The notes: generated by a model from the letters alone, not told the origin. Positions 45,670-57,840 are shown, numbered from the stretch's first letter. The stretch is 64,000 bases of DNA from Eucalyptus grandis (GCF_016545825.1 NC_052614.1:18928559-18992558); one strand, 5' to 3'. Program-made: numbers and translations.

Positions 45670-46593
45670 TGTTGGAGAAAACTTCCTTAAGTGTTTTGAA
45701 GCTGACAAAACGTTTCCATCAGTCTAGTCTGAAGACTTGTAGACTCTTCCATTAAAGTCTGAAGATCTCTGGACTGCCAGACTCAAGACTCAAAGTCTAT
45801 CCTCATTGACAGTTTCTAAACCGTTGAAGAAGATTTATCAAGAACTGTATGTTTCGTCAAGGATTTTGCTTTATTGACTTGAGTAGATCTTCTAGTTGGA
45901 TATAGCACGTCGGAATCCTTTATTCAAATCTAGATTGATTTGGGAATCGTGGATTCGTTAATTGATGAAGTATACTTGGAAGGTTCTACTTATGGAAACC
46001 AAGATCCTAATTGTATGGGTGAGCATGATTGATGGACTATCGTTATGTTCCTTAAATAGCTCGAAGATCTTCCTAATTGATTCTGTCCAACGGGTAGATT
46101 GGAAGAACTCCTTTGGTAAGTGCCAACGGGTATGATGGCATAAAGAAGTATATAAAGAAGACGTTCCAGTTGTTCAAGTGTGTGCCCGATAGAAGAATTC
46201 CAAAGTCTGAAGCTCCTTGTTCTTAGTCAATTAAACTATTGGGCGAAATCTTGTACGCAAAAGAGAGTCTATATCATTGAGAGACCTTGAGGAAGTGTAG
46301 TAGAGTCTCTACACTGTGGAATTAAGGAAGAGCCTAACTGTAACAACTCTTTTGTTCATAGTGAAATCCAGCCAGTGGGCTGTCAGTGTAGAAGAGTGGA
46401 CGTAGGCTTGGATTAAGCCAAACCACTATAATCTCTATGTTCATATTCTCTTCTCTACACTCTTTTACTTTGATTGTAATTCATTTTGAGAATTTCCTTT
46501 TCATAATCTATTGTTGATTAGCACTGCACATATCTTGCAAAATTGTTTCTGCACATATTCACCCCCCTCTAGGTGCTCATACTAGCTCTCACA
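45670..46593 (+). repeat. Element B 5' LTR
   Basis: 924 bp, starting TGTTGGAGAAAACTTCC and ending AGCTCTCACA. It shares the CGTAGGCTTGGATTAAGCC block with the LTRs of A and C (in opposite orientation). The AGACTCAAGACTCAAAGTCT motif at about 45779 is the same hexamer type that is amplified in element C. Confidence 0.95.
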
Positions 46594-46595
46594 AT

Positions 46596-46607
46596 TGGTA
46601 TCAGAGC
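46596..46607 (+). other. Primer-binding site of element B
   Basis: TGGTATCAGAGC, two bases after the 5' LTR, complementary to initiator-Met tRNA. Confidence 0.93.
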
Positions 46608-46655
46608 TTGTATACTCACTTGAATTGAAGTGTTTTACTTCAGAGTCAAAGATCC

Positions 46656-47591
46656 ATGGTTAGTATGTTGGCTCCAAGATTGGTTGAAGGGCAAAGCAAT
46701 ACCAGACCACCTTACTTTGATGGAAATGATTACAACATATGGAAAAACAAGATGAAGGCATTCCTAAGATCAAATGATCCTCTGGAATGGGACGTGGTAG
46801 AAAAAAGGAATCATTCCTAAAGCTGCATCAGTCTTAGAAAGAGAAAAAGAAACCATTGAGTCTAGCGAAATGACTCAGGAAGAGATAACCAAGAGACAAG
46901 TTCTTGATGCAAAAGCAATTTATTCTTTATATTATGCTTTATCTCCCACTAAATATAATAGAATATCTTCTTGTATTATAGCTAAAGAAGTCGGGATAGA
47001 TTACACATCACCTATGAAGGAACTGACTGAGTGAATGAAACCAGAATCAACATTCTGCTCGGACAATACAAAGCTTTCAGAATGAAAACAAGAGAATCTA
47101 TCACTGACATGTTTAGTCGTTTAACAAAGATAGTGAATGGTCTTGAAAATCAAGGTCATCCAATTTCTGATCCCATGAAAGTAAACAAGCTACTGTGTGG
47201 ACTCTCCAAGGATTGGAATCACATAAAAACCTCAATAAGGGAGACACAAAAAATTATGCCACTCTCTGTTGATGAGTTGGTTAGGACTTTTTAGTCTTAT
47301 GAAGTGGAGCGAATCAATGAAGATGAAAATCCTAAAGGTAAGAAATCCATTGTATTAAAATCTAATAATAATTTTGATGTCACAGATTCTGAAGACGATA
47401 TGGATGATGAAGAGCTTGCTCTCATAATAAGAAGATTCAGAAAGTTAAACAGAAAGGGAAGATTTAATCCAAAGAAACAACGCTTTCAAAAGCAACAAGG
47501 TAAGTCTGTTGAGGATGATGAATCCAATAGAGATATAGTCTGTTTTGAACGTAAGAAAAAGGGCACATCGGACCCAACTGTCCCATTCTGA
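46656..47591 (+). pseudogene. Element B gag
   Basis: Starts at ATG 46656 (MVSMLAPRLVEGQSNTRPPY), about 50 bases after the primer site, with a stop after about 54 codons. Later blocks include LDAKAIYSLYYALSPTKYN (46900-46960) and, in 47031-47294, TRINILLGQYKAF and VNKLLCGLSKDWNHIKTSI of the copia gag family. A lysine-rich tract leads to a degraded zinc knuckle near 47540 (CFERKKKGTSDPTVP), where the second cysteine and the histidine have been lost. Confidence 0.88.
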
Positions 47592-48390
47592 GAAAAAAGA
47601 AAGGAAAATCAGAGAAGTATCGAAAGGCACTCAAAGCAGAAACTTGGAGTGATACAGAATGTGAAGAAAGTGATGATGATTATGCCAACATTTGTCTCAT
47701 GGCACAATCAGACTCAGACTTCGAAACAGACAGTGAAATCGAGGTAAGTAACTTGAAAATCCCTATTAAAGTCTCTAGATACATTGATGAATTGTGTCTT
47801 AGTTTTAAGACTTCTCTTAAAAGGATTTCTGAATTCAAAAGAGAAAATTCTGCACTAAAACAACAGGAAAATGTTTTGAAAGAAAAGGTCAAAAGTTTAG
47901 ACAAAAGTGTTTCTACCTTGAAAGAAAATGAAGACAATCTTTCAAAAGAAAATGCATTCTTGAAAACTGACATCTCAAATATTTCTAAAAGATTTTCTAT
48001 AGGATCTGAGAAACTTGAGAAAATTCTTTCAGCACAAAGACCTTACTTCAATAAATTAGGTTTAGGAATGACTTATGAAACCATTCCTCTAATTGATTTT
48101 CCTAAAGTAAAAGAAAGAATTAAGCAAAGACCTACGAGAAATGCTTACAAAAATCATTTCTAAAAGAGTGTTTGTAAAACCAGTAGGTCGCAGTGCTCTT
48201 AAATGTTCTAAGTGCAATAGTTCAGACCATTTTGAAAAAAAAAATGTTCTATGGTTTGGAAACCTGTTAAAAAGGTATGGGCAAAGACAATATATCATAC
48301 TAACACCAATGGACCCAAGAAAATAAGGGTACCAAAGAAAGCTTGAGTCTCTTTTCTAAATGCAGGTCACTATCAAGAGAAATATTAAAT
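47592..48390 (+). pseudogene. Element B gag-pol spacer with predicted coiled coil
   Basis: Open stretch 47699-48163 begins MAQSDSDFETDSEIEVSN, an acidic run, then heptad-rich KRENSALKQQENVLKEKVKS and KEKVKSLDKSVSTLKENEDN, parallel to the spacer of element A. A CSKCNSSDHFEKK stretch near 48210 may be a second, degraded zinc-binding segment. Confidence 0.75.
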
Positions 48391-48560
48391 GGTACATGGA
48401 TAGTGGATGCTCAAGGCATATGACAGGAAATTCAAATTGCTTCATAAAACTTGTTCAAGTTAATGGTGGAAAAGTTTCATTTGGAGGAAATAGCAAAGGA
48501 AGAATTGTGGGATTCGGGCTGTAAAGATTGGAAGTCTCACAATTAGTAATGTTTCCTTAG
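48390..48560 (+). pseudogene. Element B protease
   Basis: Aspartic protease region: WYMDSGCSRHMTGNSNCF (48397-48450), with the copia-type DSGC active-site triad, followed by VNGGKVSFGGNSKGRIVGFG. Frame shifts soon after. Would process the polyprotein in an active element. Confidence 0.85.
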
Positions 48561-49640
48561 TGAAAGGACTCAACTATAATTTGCTTAGTATCAGTCAACT
48601 GTGCGACACTAGCTTCAAAATCAACTTTCAAGAGGGAATATGTTCAAGAACCAGTAAAGATTCCTCTCAGTCTTTCATGGGTCGAAGACATGAAAATACC
48701 TACCTCTTGGATGTCAAACCAGATGAAGCCCAATGTCTAATCTCAATTCAAGAAAAAGCAAACTTATGGCACAGAAAACTTGGGCACATCAACATGAAGC
48801 AAATAGCCAAAATTTCAGCAAAGAAGCTTGTTCGTGGTCCACCAAATCTGTCATTTCAAAAGACTGATCTATGTACACCATGCGTGTTGGGAAAATAGGT
48901 AAGAAACTCATTCAAACCAATAAATCAAGTTGCCACTAATCGTGTACTACAGCTTCTGAATATGGATCTCTTTGGACCAACCAGAACTCAAAGCATTGGA
49001 GGTAAGAAATATTGCCTAGTACTTGTGGATGACTACTCACGATTCACTTGAGTATATTTCCTGGTAAGTAAGTTTGAAACCTTTTCTTACTTCAAAAAGT
49101 TTGCTAAAAATGTTCAAAATGAAAAAGGGTATGCTATTTCAAGTATACAAACTGACCATGGAGGCGAATTTGAAAATCAAGACTTTACAAGATTTTGTGA
49201 TAAATCTGGTTTTCAGCATATGTTCTCTTCTCCATACATTCCAGAGCAAAATGGAGTTGTGGAAAGAAAAAATAGATCGCTTCAAGAGATGGCTAGAACT
49301 CTTCTAATTGAAAGAAACATCTCTTCTCGTTTTTGGGCTGAAGTAGTTTTCACTGCATGTTATATCATTAATAGTCTTTCTAAGGCCTATTCTGGAGAAA
49401 ACTCCCTACGAATTGTACAAAGGTAAGAAGCTCATTGTTTCATATTTTCACGTGTTTGGATGCAAATGTTTTATTTTGAAAAATACAAATGATTGGGTTG
49501 GGAAGTTTGAAGAAAAATCATATGAAGGGATCTTCCTTGGATATTGGACCACAAACAAAGCCTACAGAGTATACAACAAAAAAACTCAATCTGTGGAGGA
49601 ATCAATGAATGTCAAATTTCAAGACTCTATGCAAAATGAA
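48560..49640 (+). pseudogene. Element B integrase
   Basis: HHCC zinc region in 48760-48900 (LWHRKLGHINMKQIAKIS, CTPCVLGK), then the core: MDLFGPTRTQSIGGKKYC (48960), IQTDHGGEFENQDF (about 49145) and EQNGVVERKNRSLQEMAR (about 49245), giving the DD35E triad. A TGA falls in the core near 49050 and frames change at least twice. The C-terminal part (VFGCKCFILKN, GKFEEKSYEGIFLGY) is at 49413-49649. Confidence 0.93.
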
Positions 49641-50690
49641 TCGACTTAGACTTAACTTGAAGAATCTGAACCTACTTTAGACTTTACAAAGTCTAAATCT
49701 CCAGAAGCAGCTCAGACTTCAAAAGACCAGCAACAAATAATTGTCAAAGATTCAAATGAAGAAAAAGATCAACAGTCTGACAAATCAACCAGCAACTGGA
49801 AGCATAAGTCCAGTCATCCCACAGATCTCATTATCGGCAATATTAATGAAGGAATTTGCATAAGATCCAAAAGGCGCGAAGAGTCTAGTGCTGTGGCTCT
49901 TATTTCTGAAATAGAACCCAAAAGTACAGAAGAAGCTCTAACTGATGAAAGTTGGATTAAAGCCATGCAAGAAGAACTCAGGCAATTCAGTATGAATGAT
50001 GTCTGAGAATTGACTCCTAAACCGAAAGGTAAATGCATTATTGGAGCTAAATGGGTTTTCAGAAACAAGATGAATGAGAAATGAAAGGTTGTAAGAAACA
50101 CAGCAAGACTCATGGCCAAGGGATATACGCAAGAAGAAGGGATAGACTATGATGAGACTTACGCACCAGTAGCAAGGTTAGAAGCAATTAGATTATTACT
50201 TGCTTTTGCTTGTCATAAAAATTTCAGGTTGTTCCACATGGACGTCAAAAGTGCTTTCCTAAATGGATTTATCCAATAGGAAGTCTATATGGAACAACCA
50301 CCCGGTTTTGAAGACCCACGGAAACCAGACTCTATTTTCAGACTAAAAAAAACTCTATATGGTCTAAAGCAAACACCTCGAGCTTGGTACGAAAGACTAA
50401 GTAAGTTTTTAATCCAAAATGGCTTTGTTAAAGGTAATGTAGATACTACATTGTTTATCAAAAGAGAAAGCAAAAGTTTTCTACTTGTCCAAATTTATGT
50501 TGATGATATTATTTTTGGATCCTCTAATGAAAGTCTGTGTATGAAATTCTCTAAGTCTAAGCGGGATGAATTTGAAATGAGCATGATGGGTGAACTAACC
50601 TTCTTTCTCGGGCTCCAAGTAAAACAACCCGAAAGAAGGAACATTTATTCATCAAGAAAAGTATGCTAAAGATCTTGTCAAAAAGTTTGA
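49640..50690 (+). pseudogene. Element B reverse transcriptase
   Basis: RT motifs in order: SWIKAMQEELRQF near 49950; [20 protein letters not shown] near 50120; [12 protein letters not shown] near 50235 (first catalytic aspartate); LYGLKQTPRAWYERLSKFL near 50360; YVDDIIFG at 50496 (catalytic pair). In-frame stops occur near 50003, 50082 and 50278. The catalytic residues themselves are intact. Confidence 0.93.
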
Positions 50691-51485
50691 ACTAGAGAAT
50701 TGCAAAAAGACTGATGTACCAATATCAAACTCATTGAAGTTAAACAAAGATGAAGGAGGAAAGAAAGTCGACCAGAAGCTATACAGGAGCATGATTGGTT
50801 CACTTCTTTACCTTACTGCTTCTAGACCTGATATTTTGTTTAGTGTTTGCATTTGTGCCAGGTTTCAATCAGACCCGAGAGAATCTCATTTAAGTGCTGC
50901 AAAACGTATTATCAAATACATTGCCTCATCTTCAACTTTGAGTCTCTAGTATCCTAAAGAAAGAGACTTTACTCTTTTTGAATACTCAGACGCAGACCTA
51001 GCCGGATGCAGAATTGATAGAAAGAGCACTTCGAGCACCTGCCAACTACTTAGAAGCATGACAGTGTCTTGATTTTTTAGGAAGCAAAGTACAGTAGTTC
51101 TTTCTACAGCAGAAGCAGAATATGTAGCTCTTGGAACTTGTTGTTCACAAATTCTGTGGATAAAACAATAGTTAAGAGACTTTGGAATTGAAGATTCATG
51201 CACTAAAATCAAATGTGACAACACCAACGCAATCAATCTCACCAAGAATCTGATTCTTCACTCAAGAGCAAAACATATAGAGATTCGACATCACTTCATT
51301 AGAGATCATATTCAAAATGGAGAAGTTTCGATTCAATTTATTGACTCAAAGAATCAACTGTCGGATATCTTTACAAAGCATTTGGAGAAAAATCAATTTG
51401 AAGCTATTTGTTCCAGGACTCAATATCTTAAAGTCGAGGAAGTTCAAACCCAAGGCGAAAGTCTAAAGACTCTCGGACTCGGATG
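50690..51485 (+). pseudogene. Element B RNase H
   Basis: Begins after RT with LYRSMIGSLLYLTASRPDI, then DADLAGCRIDRKSTS, STAEAEYVALGTCCSQILW, and CDNTNAINLTKNLILHSRAK, IEIRHHFIRDH near the end. Stops near 50949, 51070 and 51170. It closes with a leucine/glutamate tail and a stop at 51484. Confidence 0.9.
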
Positions 51486-51874
51486 ATCAAGATTTTTACT
51501 TGTAAGATATTTTATTTTCTCTTAGATCAAATCTCGAAAAGGTACGATCATCTATCCGTAATTGATTGTTGCTATTTTTAATTTCCGTGATTATTGTAAT
51601 CTTTCATTTTCGAAAAAGAAATTTTTAAAATGACAGTTATCTAATTTTGAAAAGGCAGTTATTTTAAAAAGGTATCTTTATATTCCCTTTTTACGATGTT
51701 CCATATGCATCTCTTCAACTATCTTATATATTGTTGGTTCTTCTTCATTTTACTCTCAAAAACCCTAAGAGAGCACATATCTTCCATTTCTGTCTTCTTC
51801 TCTTGTTTAATCTTCGAAAAGTTGTCATCTTTCTTGGGAAAACAAGCTTGGAATTCATCCAAATGCTGTGAAAA
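51486..51874 (+). other. Element B pol to third-ORF spacer
   Basis: AT-rich spacer corresponding to 228-664 of element A. The conserved CTCTCAAAAACCCTAAGAGA region and a pyrimidine-rich run precede the third ORF and may be its leader; this is inference. Confidence 0.5.
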
Positions 51875-53925
51875 ATGTCTTCTCAAAGAAAGTCTTCGAG
51901 GATCGCGAACAAGGGACCACAGTAGATGCGTGAGGGGCCTACACTCTTTGATCTCACCGAGGAAGAGGAATTTCCTAATCAGCAACAGAGCCCACAACAT
52001 TCTCAGCAGCGTCCATCTCCTCTATCTAGACCTCAAAATGTTGCACATCAAGAAGAGGAAGAAATCATCGAAGACGCAGAACCTGTAAGAACTCTTAAGC
52101 TTGGCTTTACTTATAAGCTTTACCGTGCTTTGAAGAGGGGTGGTACTCCTTTGAACTACATTGACGAATTTTTGAAAGAAAAAGGGTATTGAAATGAAAC
52201 CTATTTTCTACGCACGATGGAACGTTTGGGAATTGCCCCTGTTGGATCGGTGGAAGAGGCATTAGCAAATATCCTAACAAATCCACGTGTTGGAGGGCTG
52301 AGTCAGCCATATAGGAATGACAATGATAGGATGTACAGTCAGTTTAAACCGATAATGGGTGTTGCATCAAAAATCCGAAGCAAAAGGACAGACTTGTTTA
52401 GATCAGATGACCATAAGCAATTGTACTCTAAGTTGCTGAAGCGTGGGGTGATAAACCCTAGAAGTGTGGATTTTGATTTTCTTGACTCTGTAAATGTCAA
52501 TCTGCGGGAGAAATTCAGTCTTCTTCAACTCGAACAGTTTTGTTCTAAATCTACATAAGCCTATGCTGAACTTACTGCTTATTTCTATTCGAATCTTAGT
52601 TTCTTGGATGCGAATAGATTCTCTTTTAGCGTTTGAGATCAGGACCATGTGGTTGACATGAATACATTGGCTGATGTGATTGGAGTTGAAAGAGGGAGAT
52701 ATCAACCTATCAGTGTGTCTATTGCTCGTGCAACATTGGAACTTGTGAAGGATCGAAGAACGGAAGACAAGATTTTCTATTTGAGGATGAATGTAGCCAA
52801 CATTTTGCTTCAGACCAAAATCTACTTCAAAGACTAATGTTTTAAACTCGGAGGCAAAGTTAATGTATGCCATCATCACTAGGAAAAAATTCTCTCTTCC
52901 ACACACTATTATGTTCCACATGTATAGGACAGTGGTGAAGGACAAGGGAACTTCCTTATCTAGCTCTTGTGACCAAGTTATTCAGACACTTGAATATTCA
53001 GCCTCCCCGAATTCTTTGTGGTCGAACGTGTGATCAAATAGTGGTGGGACTGAAAATGGTCTCTAAAATGCGTCTGAAGGAACTCAACAAGGAGTTGGAG
53101 AAGTTCAAGGAGAAAACCCCTATCAAGACTCATCAAATATCTTCGGCTGCAAAAAGGAAAGGGAAGGAGCCCATGGTTGCTCCATCCAAAAAAAGAAGAG
53201 CTCTCATCATTGAGGATGAAGAGGATGAGGATGACATTACCATTTCTGCAATGGCATTGAAGAACTTGGGTTGTTCTGCACCAGAATCAAAGGAGAGACA
53301 GGAAAAAGACTCGGTTGAAGCAGAACAGAGGACTGGAGAAAGTGAAGATTTTGAGAAAGAAGCATAGGAGAGAGATGCAGAGGAGGAAAGAATTGAAGAA
53401 GAAGAAGAAGAGGAGAGAGTAGAGAAAGAACATGAAGAACACTCTTCTCCACTTGAAGGCATGGAAATAGGGGGAGATCTTGAGAAAAGAGGAACATCTT
53501 CAATTCCTGCCACCAGTGAAGGAGTAAGTCGCTCTCCAACAGATCTAGAGAACATCTATGCCTCACAATTTCTTGAGGAGGGACACGATGTTTCATCGCC
53601 CAATCTGTGTGACAATGCTGATTTGCCATCATCTGCTTATACACCGTCTGATCGTGCAGAAGCAAGTACTTAGATTGATAATTCAGTAGACTTTCGCAGA
53701 ATTCTTGATGTTCTTTTGGAGATGAAAGGTTAAATCTATGCTCTGGGATGCGAACTTCAGAATATGCAGAATGCAGGACAAGCTTCCTCAGTTTCTTTGA
53801 ATGATCAACTACAAGCCCTTGCTTTTCAAGTTCAGACAAATGCTAAGGGTGAAGAAGTAGCACAACTGAAGGAGGACTTAAAAAGGCTAGAAGGTATTGT
53901 TCAGTCAATGGGAGATTTCTAGCTT
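51875..53925 (+). pseudogene. Element B third ORF downstream of pol
   Basis: Coding-like region between pol and the 3' LTR, element sense. Starts MSSQRKSSRIANKGPQ at 51875, then stop and restart (51926: MREGPTLFDLTEEEEFPNQQ). Blocks: ERLGIAPVGSVEEALANI (52220); SKLLKRGVINPRSVDF and LREKFSLLQLEQFCSKST (52430-52555); AYAELTAYFYSNLSFLDANR (52560); VVDMNTLADVIGVERG (52650); then an acidic, lysine-rich tail and a possible coiled coil near 53740-53900. Stops and frameshifts interrupt it throughout. The YFYSNL and DVIGVERG region recalls the 'putative plant transposon protein' domain (Transposase_32 type) by eye. Function is unknown; SIRE-type elements carry an extra ORF at this position. Confidence 0.7.
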
Positions 53926-53974
53926 ATCCGTGTTCCCTAGCCATCTTAATTTCATTCTCTTTTCATCTCTACCT

Positions 53975-54004
53975 TTTTAATGATGATAAAAAGCGGGAGA
54001 GATG
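53975..54004 (+). other. Internal polypurine-like tract of element B
   Basis: GATGATAAAAAGCGGGAGAG, about 300 bp upstream of the real tract. The same kind of extra tract occurs in element C. Confidence 0.55.
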
Positions 54005-54285
54005 TGCGATTTATTTGTTTGGATTTAAAACCTTTTTTGATTAACTTGATGTTTGTGTTTGGCTATTTGGATTTGGACTTTGGATTTGGAATTGATTTGT
54101 TTGAACATCTGTTTATCTTAAGTATTATTGATATCTCATGGCCTTGTTCATAAGACTAACCTACTTTCTATGGATGCAGATTCTAGTGTTATTACTGAGC
54201 CATTTATCTTTATAAGATATCCATATTTGCTTGAGTAATGTTTTGCAGGTCAAAGTTATCCAAATCTGTAGGAAAGTTTTGTCAC
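54005..54285 (+). other. Element B 3' untranslated spacer
   Basis: AT-rich, TTTGGATTT-type repeats, no open frame. It lies between the internal and terminal purine tracts. Confidence 0.55.
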
Positions 54286-54288
54286 CAT

Positions 54289-54305
54289 AAAAAAAATGGG
54301 GAGAT
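54289..54305 (+). other. Polypurine tract of element B
   Basis: AAAAAAAATGGGGAGAT directly upstream of the 3' LTR at 54306. Confidence 0.85.
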
Positions 54306-55231
54306 TGTTGGAGAAAACTTTCTTGAGTGTTTTGAAGCTGACAAAACGTTTCCATCAGTCTAGTCTGAAGACTTGCGAGACTCTTCCATTAAAGTCGAAG
54401 ACCTCCGAACTGCTAGACTCAAGACTTAAAGTCTATCCTCATTGACAGTTTCTAAACCGTCGAAGAAGACTTATCCAGAACTGTATGTTTCGTCAAGGAT
54501 TTTACTTTATCGACTGGAGTAGATCTTCTGGTTGAATATAACATGTCGGAATCCTTTATTCAAATCTAGACTAATTTGGGAATCATGGATTCGTTGATTG
54601 GCGAAGTATACTTGGAAGGTTCTACTTATGGAAACCAAGATCCTGATTATATGGGAGAGCATGATTGATGGGCTATCGTCATGTTCCTTAAATAGCTCGA
54701 AGATCTATTTAATTGATTCTGTCCAACGGGTAGATTGGAAGAACTTCTTTGGTAAGTGCCAACGGGTATGATGGCATAAAGGAGTATATACGGAAGACGT
54801 TCTAGTTGTTCAAGTGTGTGCGCGATAGAAAAATTCAAAAGTTTGAAGCTCCTTGTTCTTAGTCAATTAAACTACTAAGCAAAATCTTGTACGCAAAAGA
54901 GAGTTTATATCATTGAGAGACCTTGAGGAAGTGTAGTAGAGTTTCTACATTGTGGAATCAAGGAAGAGCCTAACTGTAACAACTCTTTTGTTCATAGTGA
55001 AATCCAGCCGGTGTGGGCTGTTAGTGCGGAAGAGTAGACGTAGGCTTGGATTAAGCCAAACCACTATAATCTCTGTGTTCATATTCTCTTCTCTACACTC
55101 TTTTATTTTGATCGTAATTCGTTTTGAGAATTTTCTTTTCATAATCTATTGTTGATTAGCACTGCACATATCTCGCAAAATTGTTTTTGCACCTATTCAC
55201 CCCTCTTTAGGTGCTCATACTAGCTCTCACA
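54306..55231 (+). repeat. Element B 3' LTR
   Basis: 926 bp, TGTTGGAGAAAAC to AGCTCTCACA, followed by the CTAAT duplication. It differs from the 5' LTR by many substitutions and small indels. Confidence 0.95.
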
Positions 55232-55710
55232 CTAATGTGGTGGCCGGTCGGCATCGGCAATAATTTTTTTAATAATATTTTTTTATCTTTTTTTTTCTCC
55301 TCCCTCCTTTTTCATTTGGCTCCGGAAATTGACCAGAGGGGAGGGCTGGCTAGTCACGGCTGGCCACTCATCGGACAGACCCCGCCGAATCTTGCAAAGG
55401 GACCACGAGGCGACCTCGCCCGGTTGCTGGAGCCAAAGGAGGAAGGAGGGAGGATGAGGGGGAGGAAATAAAAAGATAAAAAATATTAAAAAATTAATAA
55501 AATAAATTCAAAAATATAAAAAATTGTTAAAATATTTTTCCCTATCGCCGACCATCGGCCACATCGGTGCGGTCGGCCAATTTTGGCCAAGTACGAATTG
55601 GCATGATTGCAAAATGTTTATGACTTAATTGGTCAAAAAATAAGTTTATAACTAAATTAGCACAATTACAATAGATTTATGACTTTTTGATAATTTTCCT
55701 TCAGATATTT

Positions 55711-56255
55711 ACTAGACTTGGAGATATGCAGAAAAGTGTAATCGAAAGCTTAAGGAGTGAATAATATTTTTGTGGTTCCATTCAAATAGATTCCATGAAA
55801 TGAATTAAAGTTCAAGAATTATTCAAAAGTTTTCATAGGAGTCATTCTTTTCCCATTTCATTCTATAACACGATATTCAACCTCTTCATATCTTCCTCCA
55901 AAAGGAAAAGGGATTTCAGACAATAGATGATCGAATATCAAGATCAATAGGGAATATGTGATGGTTTCGATATTTTGCTGCCTTGAAGATAAAAGCAAAA
56001 ATAATTAGACAAAGAAAATAATCTGAAATCGCCACTTGGAAAAACCGATAGTAACTTGAAAATGGGAAGAGACTAAAGAGAATTTCTAGCAAATCTGAAA
56101 TTTGACAAGAGTTGTCCAAAAAACACATCATCCTCAATATTTCAAGCTTCTCACTATATTACCCACATACATGCTGAGAAAGATGTCAACACTAGTTAAT
56201 ATCGAACACATTCTAGTGACAGAAAGTTTAGAGAAAAATGACATCACAACATTAA
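55711..56255. repeat. Flank repeat unit 5, continued after the MITE
   Basis: Non-coding; paralogous to 17815-18350 (AGTGTAATCGAAAGCTTAAG against GAATTGTAATTGAAAACTTA; TAGACAAAGAAAATAATC-type). No gene seen. Confidence 0.6.
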
Positions 56256-56257
56256 TA

Positions 56258-57840
56258 TGCGTGCTTGATCAATACTGAGTTCTTGCCATCTTATGGTCCA
56301 AAAATCTTCAACTAATTGAACCACTGACATGCGGAAGGTGCGTAGAGCCTACGCGGGCGTTTTGTTAGGAAGTGAGTACGAATTGACTTCAACTTGACTT
56401 GCTTTTTCTATTAATAAAATAATTAGAAAATAAAAGCAAAGGGCGATTATTGCGGGGTAATTTCTGCAGCATTATGCAGAAGGTGCATTTAATCTATGCA
56501 TGGGCTCCTTGACTTGACTTGCTTTTGCAAGTACATAGAAAGTTGAAAAGAAAACCAACGAGCTGAAGATTATATGCACACGTTTTACGGAAGACTGGAA
56601 TTGGGGCAGACCTTTCATCCCGATCTGGATGGAGTTACAAGCATATTCGAACATTTAATATATCAACGATGATCGGATAATCTATTGTATATGGATATTG
56701 CATTCTCGAGGTAACCGGCAATTGATTGATATTTAATACGAAAGGTTTTAATTGTCCTTGCTTGGGCTAGTTAGTCTTACGAAGACTAATTGAATCATGG
56801 TGTTATGTTAAATCCATCTCATTATGTACATGAGGTGATTCCATCAATCTTGTTTTTTATTTTTATGGACCCACAAGACATTATAGTGGGCTCTTCTCAC
56901 ATGGGTGGAATTGCTGGTTTATATATTCGGTGTTACAATTAACCGTAATTTCCGCTGCATCATGCGGAAGGGGCACAAGGCCTAAGCAGGTGCTTTTTTT
57001 GAAAGCAAGCACGACTTTGCTTTTTCTCTTAATAAAATAATTAGAAAATAAAAAGCAAAGGACAATCTTTGCAGACGTAATTTCCGCTGCATAAGGCGGA
57101 GGGTGCGTTGAACCTACCCATGCATGTGCTCCTGACTTGACTGGACTTGCCTTTCCAGGTAAATGAAAAATTGAAAAGAAAACGAACGGGCAATGCTGAT
57201 GCTTGGAGTAAGGTCGGCCTAAGATTAGCGCACTCTTTCTACGAAAGACTGGATTTTGGTGGGACTCTGTATCCTGATTTGAATGGAGCTACAAGCATTT
57301 CCGGACATTTAATATATCAATAATGACCAGAGGATTTATAGTATATGAAAAGTAATCGATAGATAATAAACAGGGAGGTTTTGTTTGTCCTTATTTGGGC
57401 AAGTTAGAAAATCAATGATCTTGTTTGCATAATCAACAACTGTGCAGCATTATGTAAAATCTATCTCATTACATATGCGAAGTAATTCTGTTGACCCTTT
57501 TTTCCTTTTCATGGACTCAGTTGACTCTTCTCTAGTGGTGGGAATTGGGCGTTTATGTATTCTACATCACATTTAGAAATCCTTGGCCAATGGGTTCTCT
57601 GCATCATTGAATAATTATTTGGTGGATACCAGTTACCTTTTTGTTTCATTGTTGTTTAGCTTTATATTTCATGTTGGCATTTTTAGCCAACGGCTTCTCC
57701 ATCAAAGTGCATTTTTCCTTATCAAACCCTGAAATTATAAGAAAATATAATAAAGAAATCTCAACGGCTTAGTATGTGAGGGACTAACCACACCTGATCA
57801 TTCTAGGATCAGAAGCACACAAGTAAGAAGATTAAAATTT
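56258..57840. repeat. Flank repeat unit 6
   Basis: Promoter-like block at 56258 (GCGTGCTTGATCAATACTGA, CTTGCCATCTTATGG), with diverged half-copies at 56450, 56940 and 57065. The marker CTCAACGGCTTAGTATGTGA is at 57760. Non-coding; no TNL exon follows. Confidence 0.6.

Larger units (their letters stand above)
45670..55231 (+). mobile_element. Element B: complete Ty1/copia retrotransposon
   Basis: 9,562 bp with LTRs 45670-46593 and 54306-55231 and a 5-bp target duplication CTAAT on both sides (45665-45669, 55232-55236). Order: LTR, primer site, gag, spacer, protease, integrase, RT, RNase H, third ORF, purine tract, LTR. It is complete in structure but interrupted by many stops and frameshifts. 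The two LTRs differ at many positions, so it is not recent. It is a relative of element A on the opposite strand. Confidence 0.97.
45520..55700. mobile_element. Mutator-like MITE split by element B
   Basis: The two outer parts (45520-45664 and 55237-55700) are ends of one MITE. The left end AGGAAAATTACCAAAAAAGT, then CATAAATCTATTGGAATTAT, matches the reverse complement of the right end (AGTCATAAATCTATTGTAAT and TATCAAAAAGTC). Flanking bases TGAGATATTT (45510-45519) and TCAGATATTT (55701-55710) form a 10-bp duplication with one mismatch. The paralogous unoccupied site at about 17795 (GATACTTACTAGACC) and others support this. The remaining interior is GC-rich with repeated CGGCC-type motifs and no transposase. 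The inserted copia element accounts for most of the span. Confidence 0.75.

Noticed and set aside
53133..53839. Long minus-strand frames with Ser-rich sequence
   Set aside because: Antisense shadow of the acidic, Glu-rich tail of the third ORF of element B.
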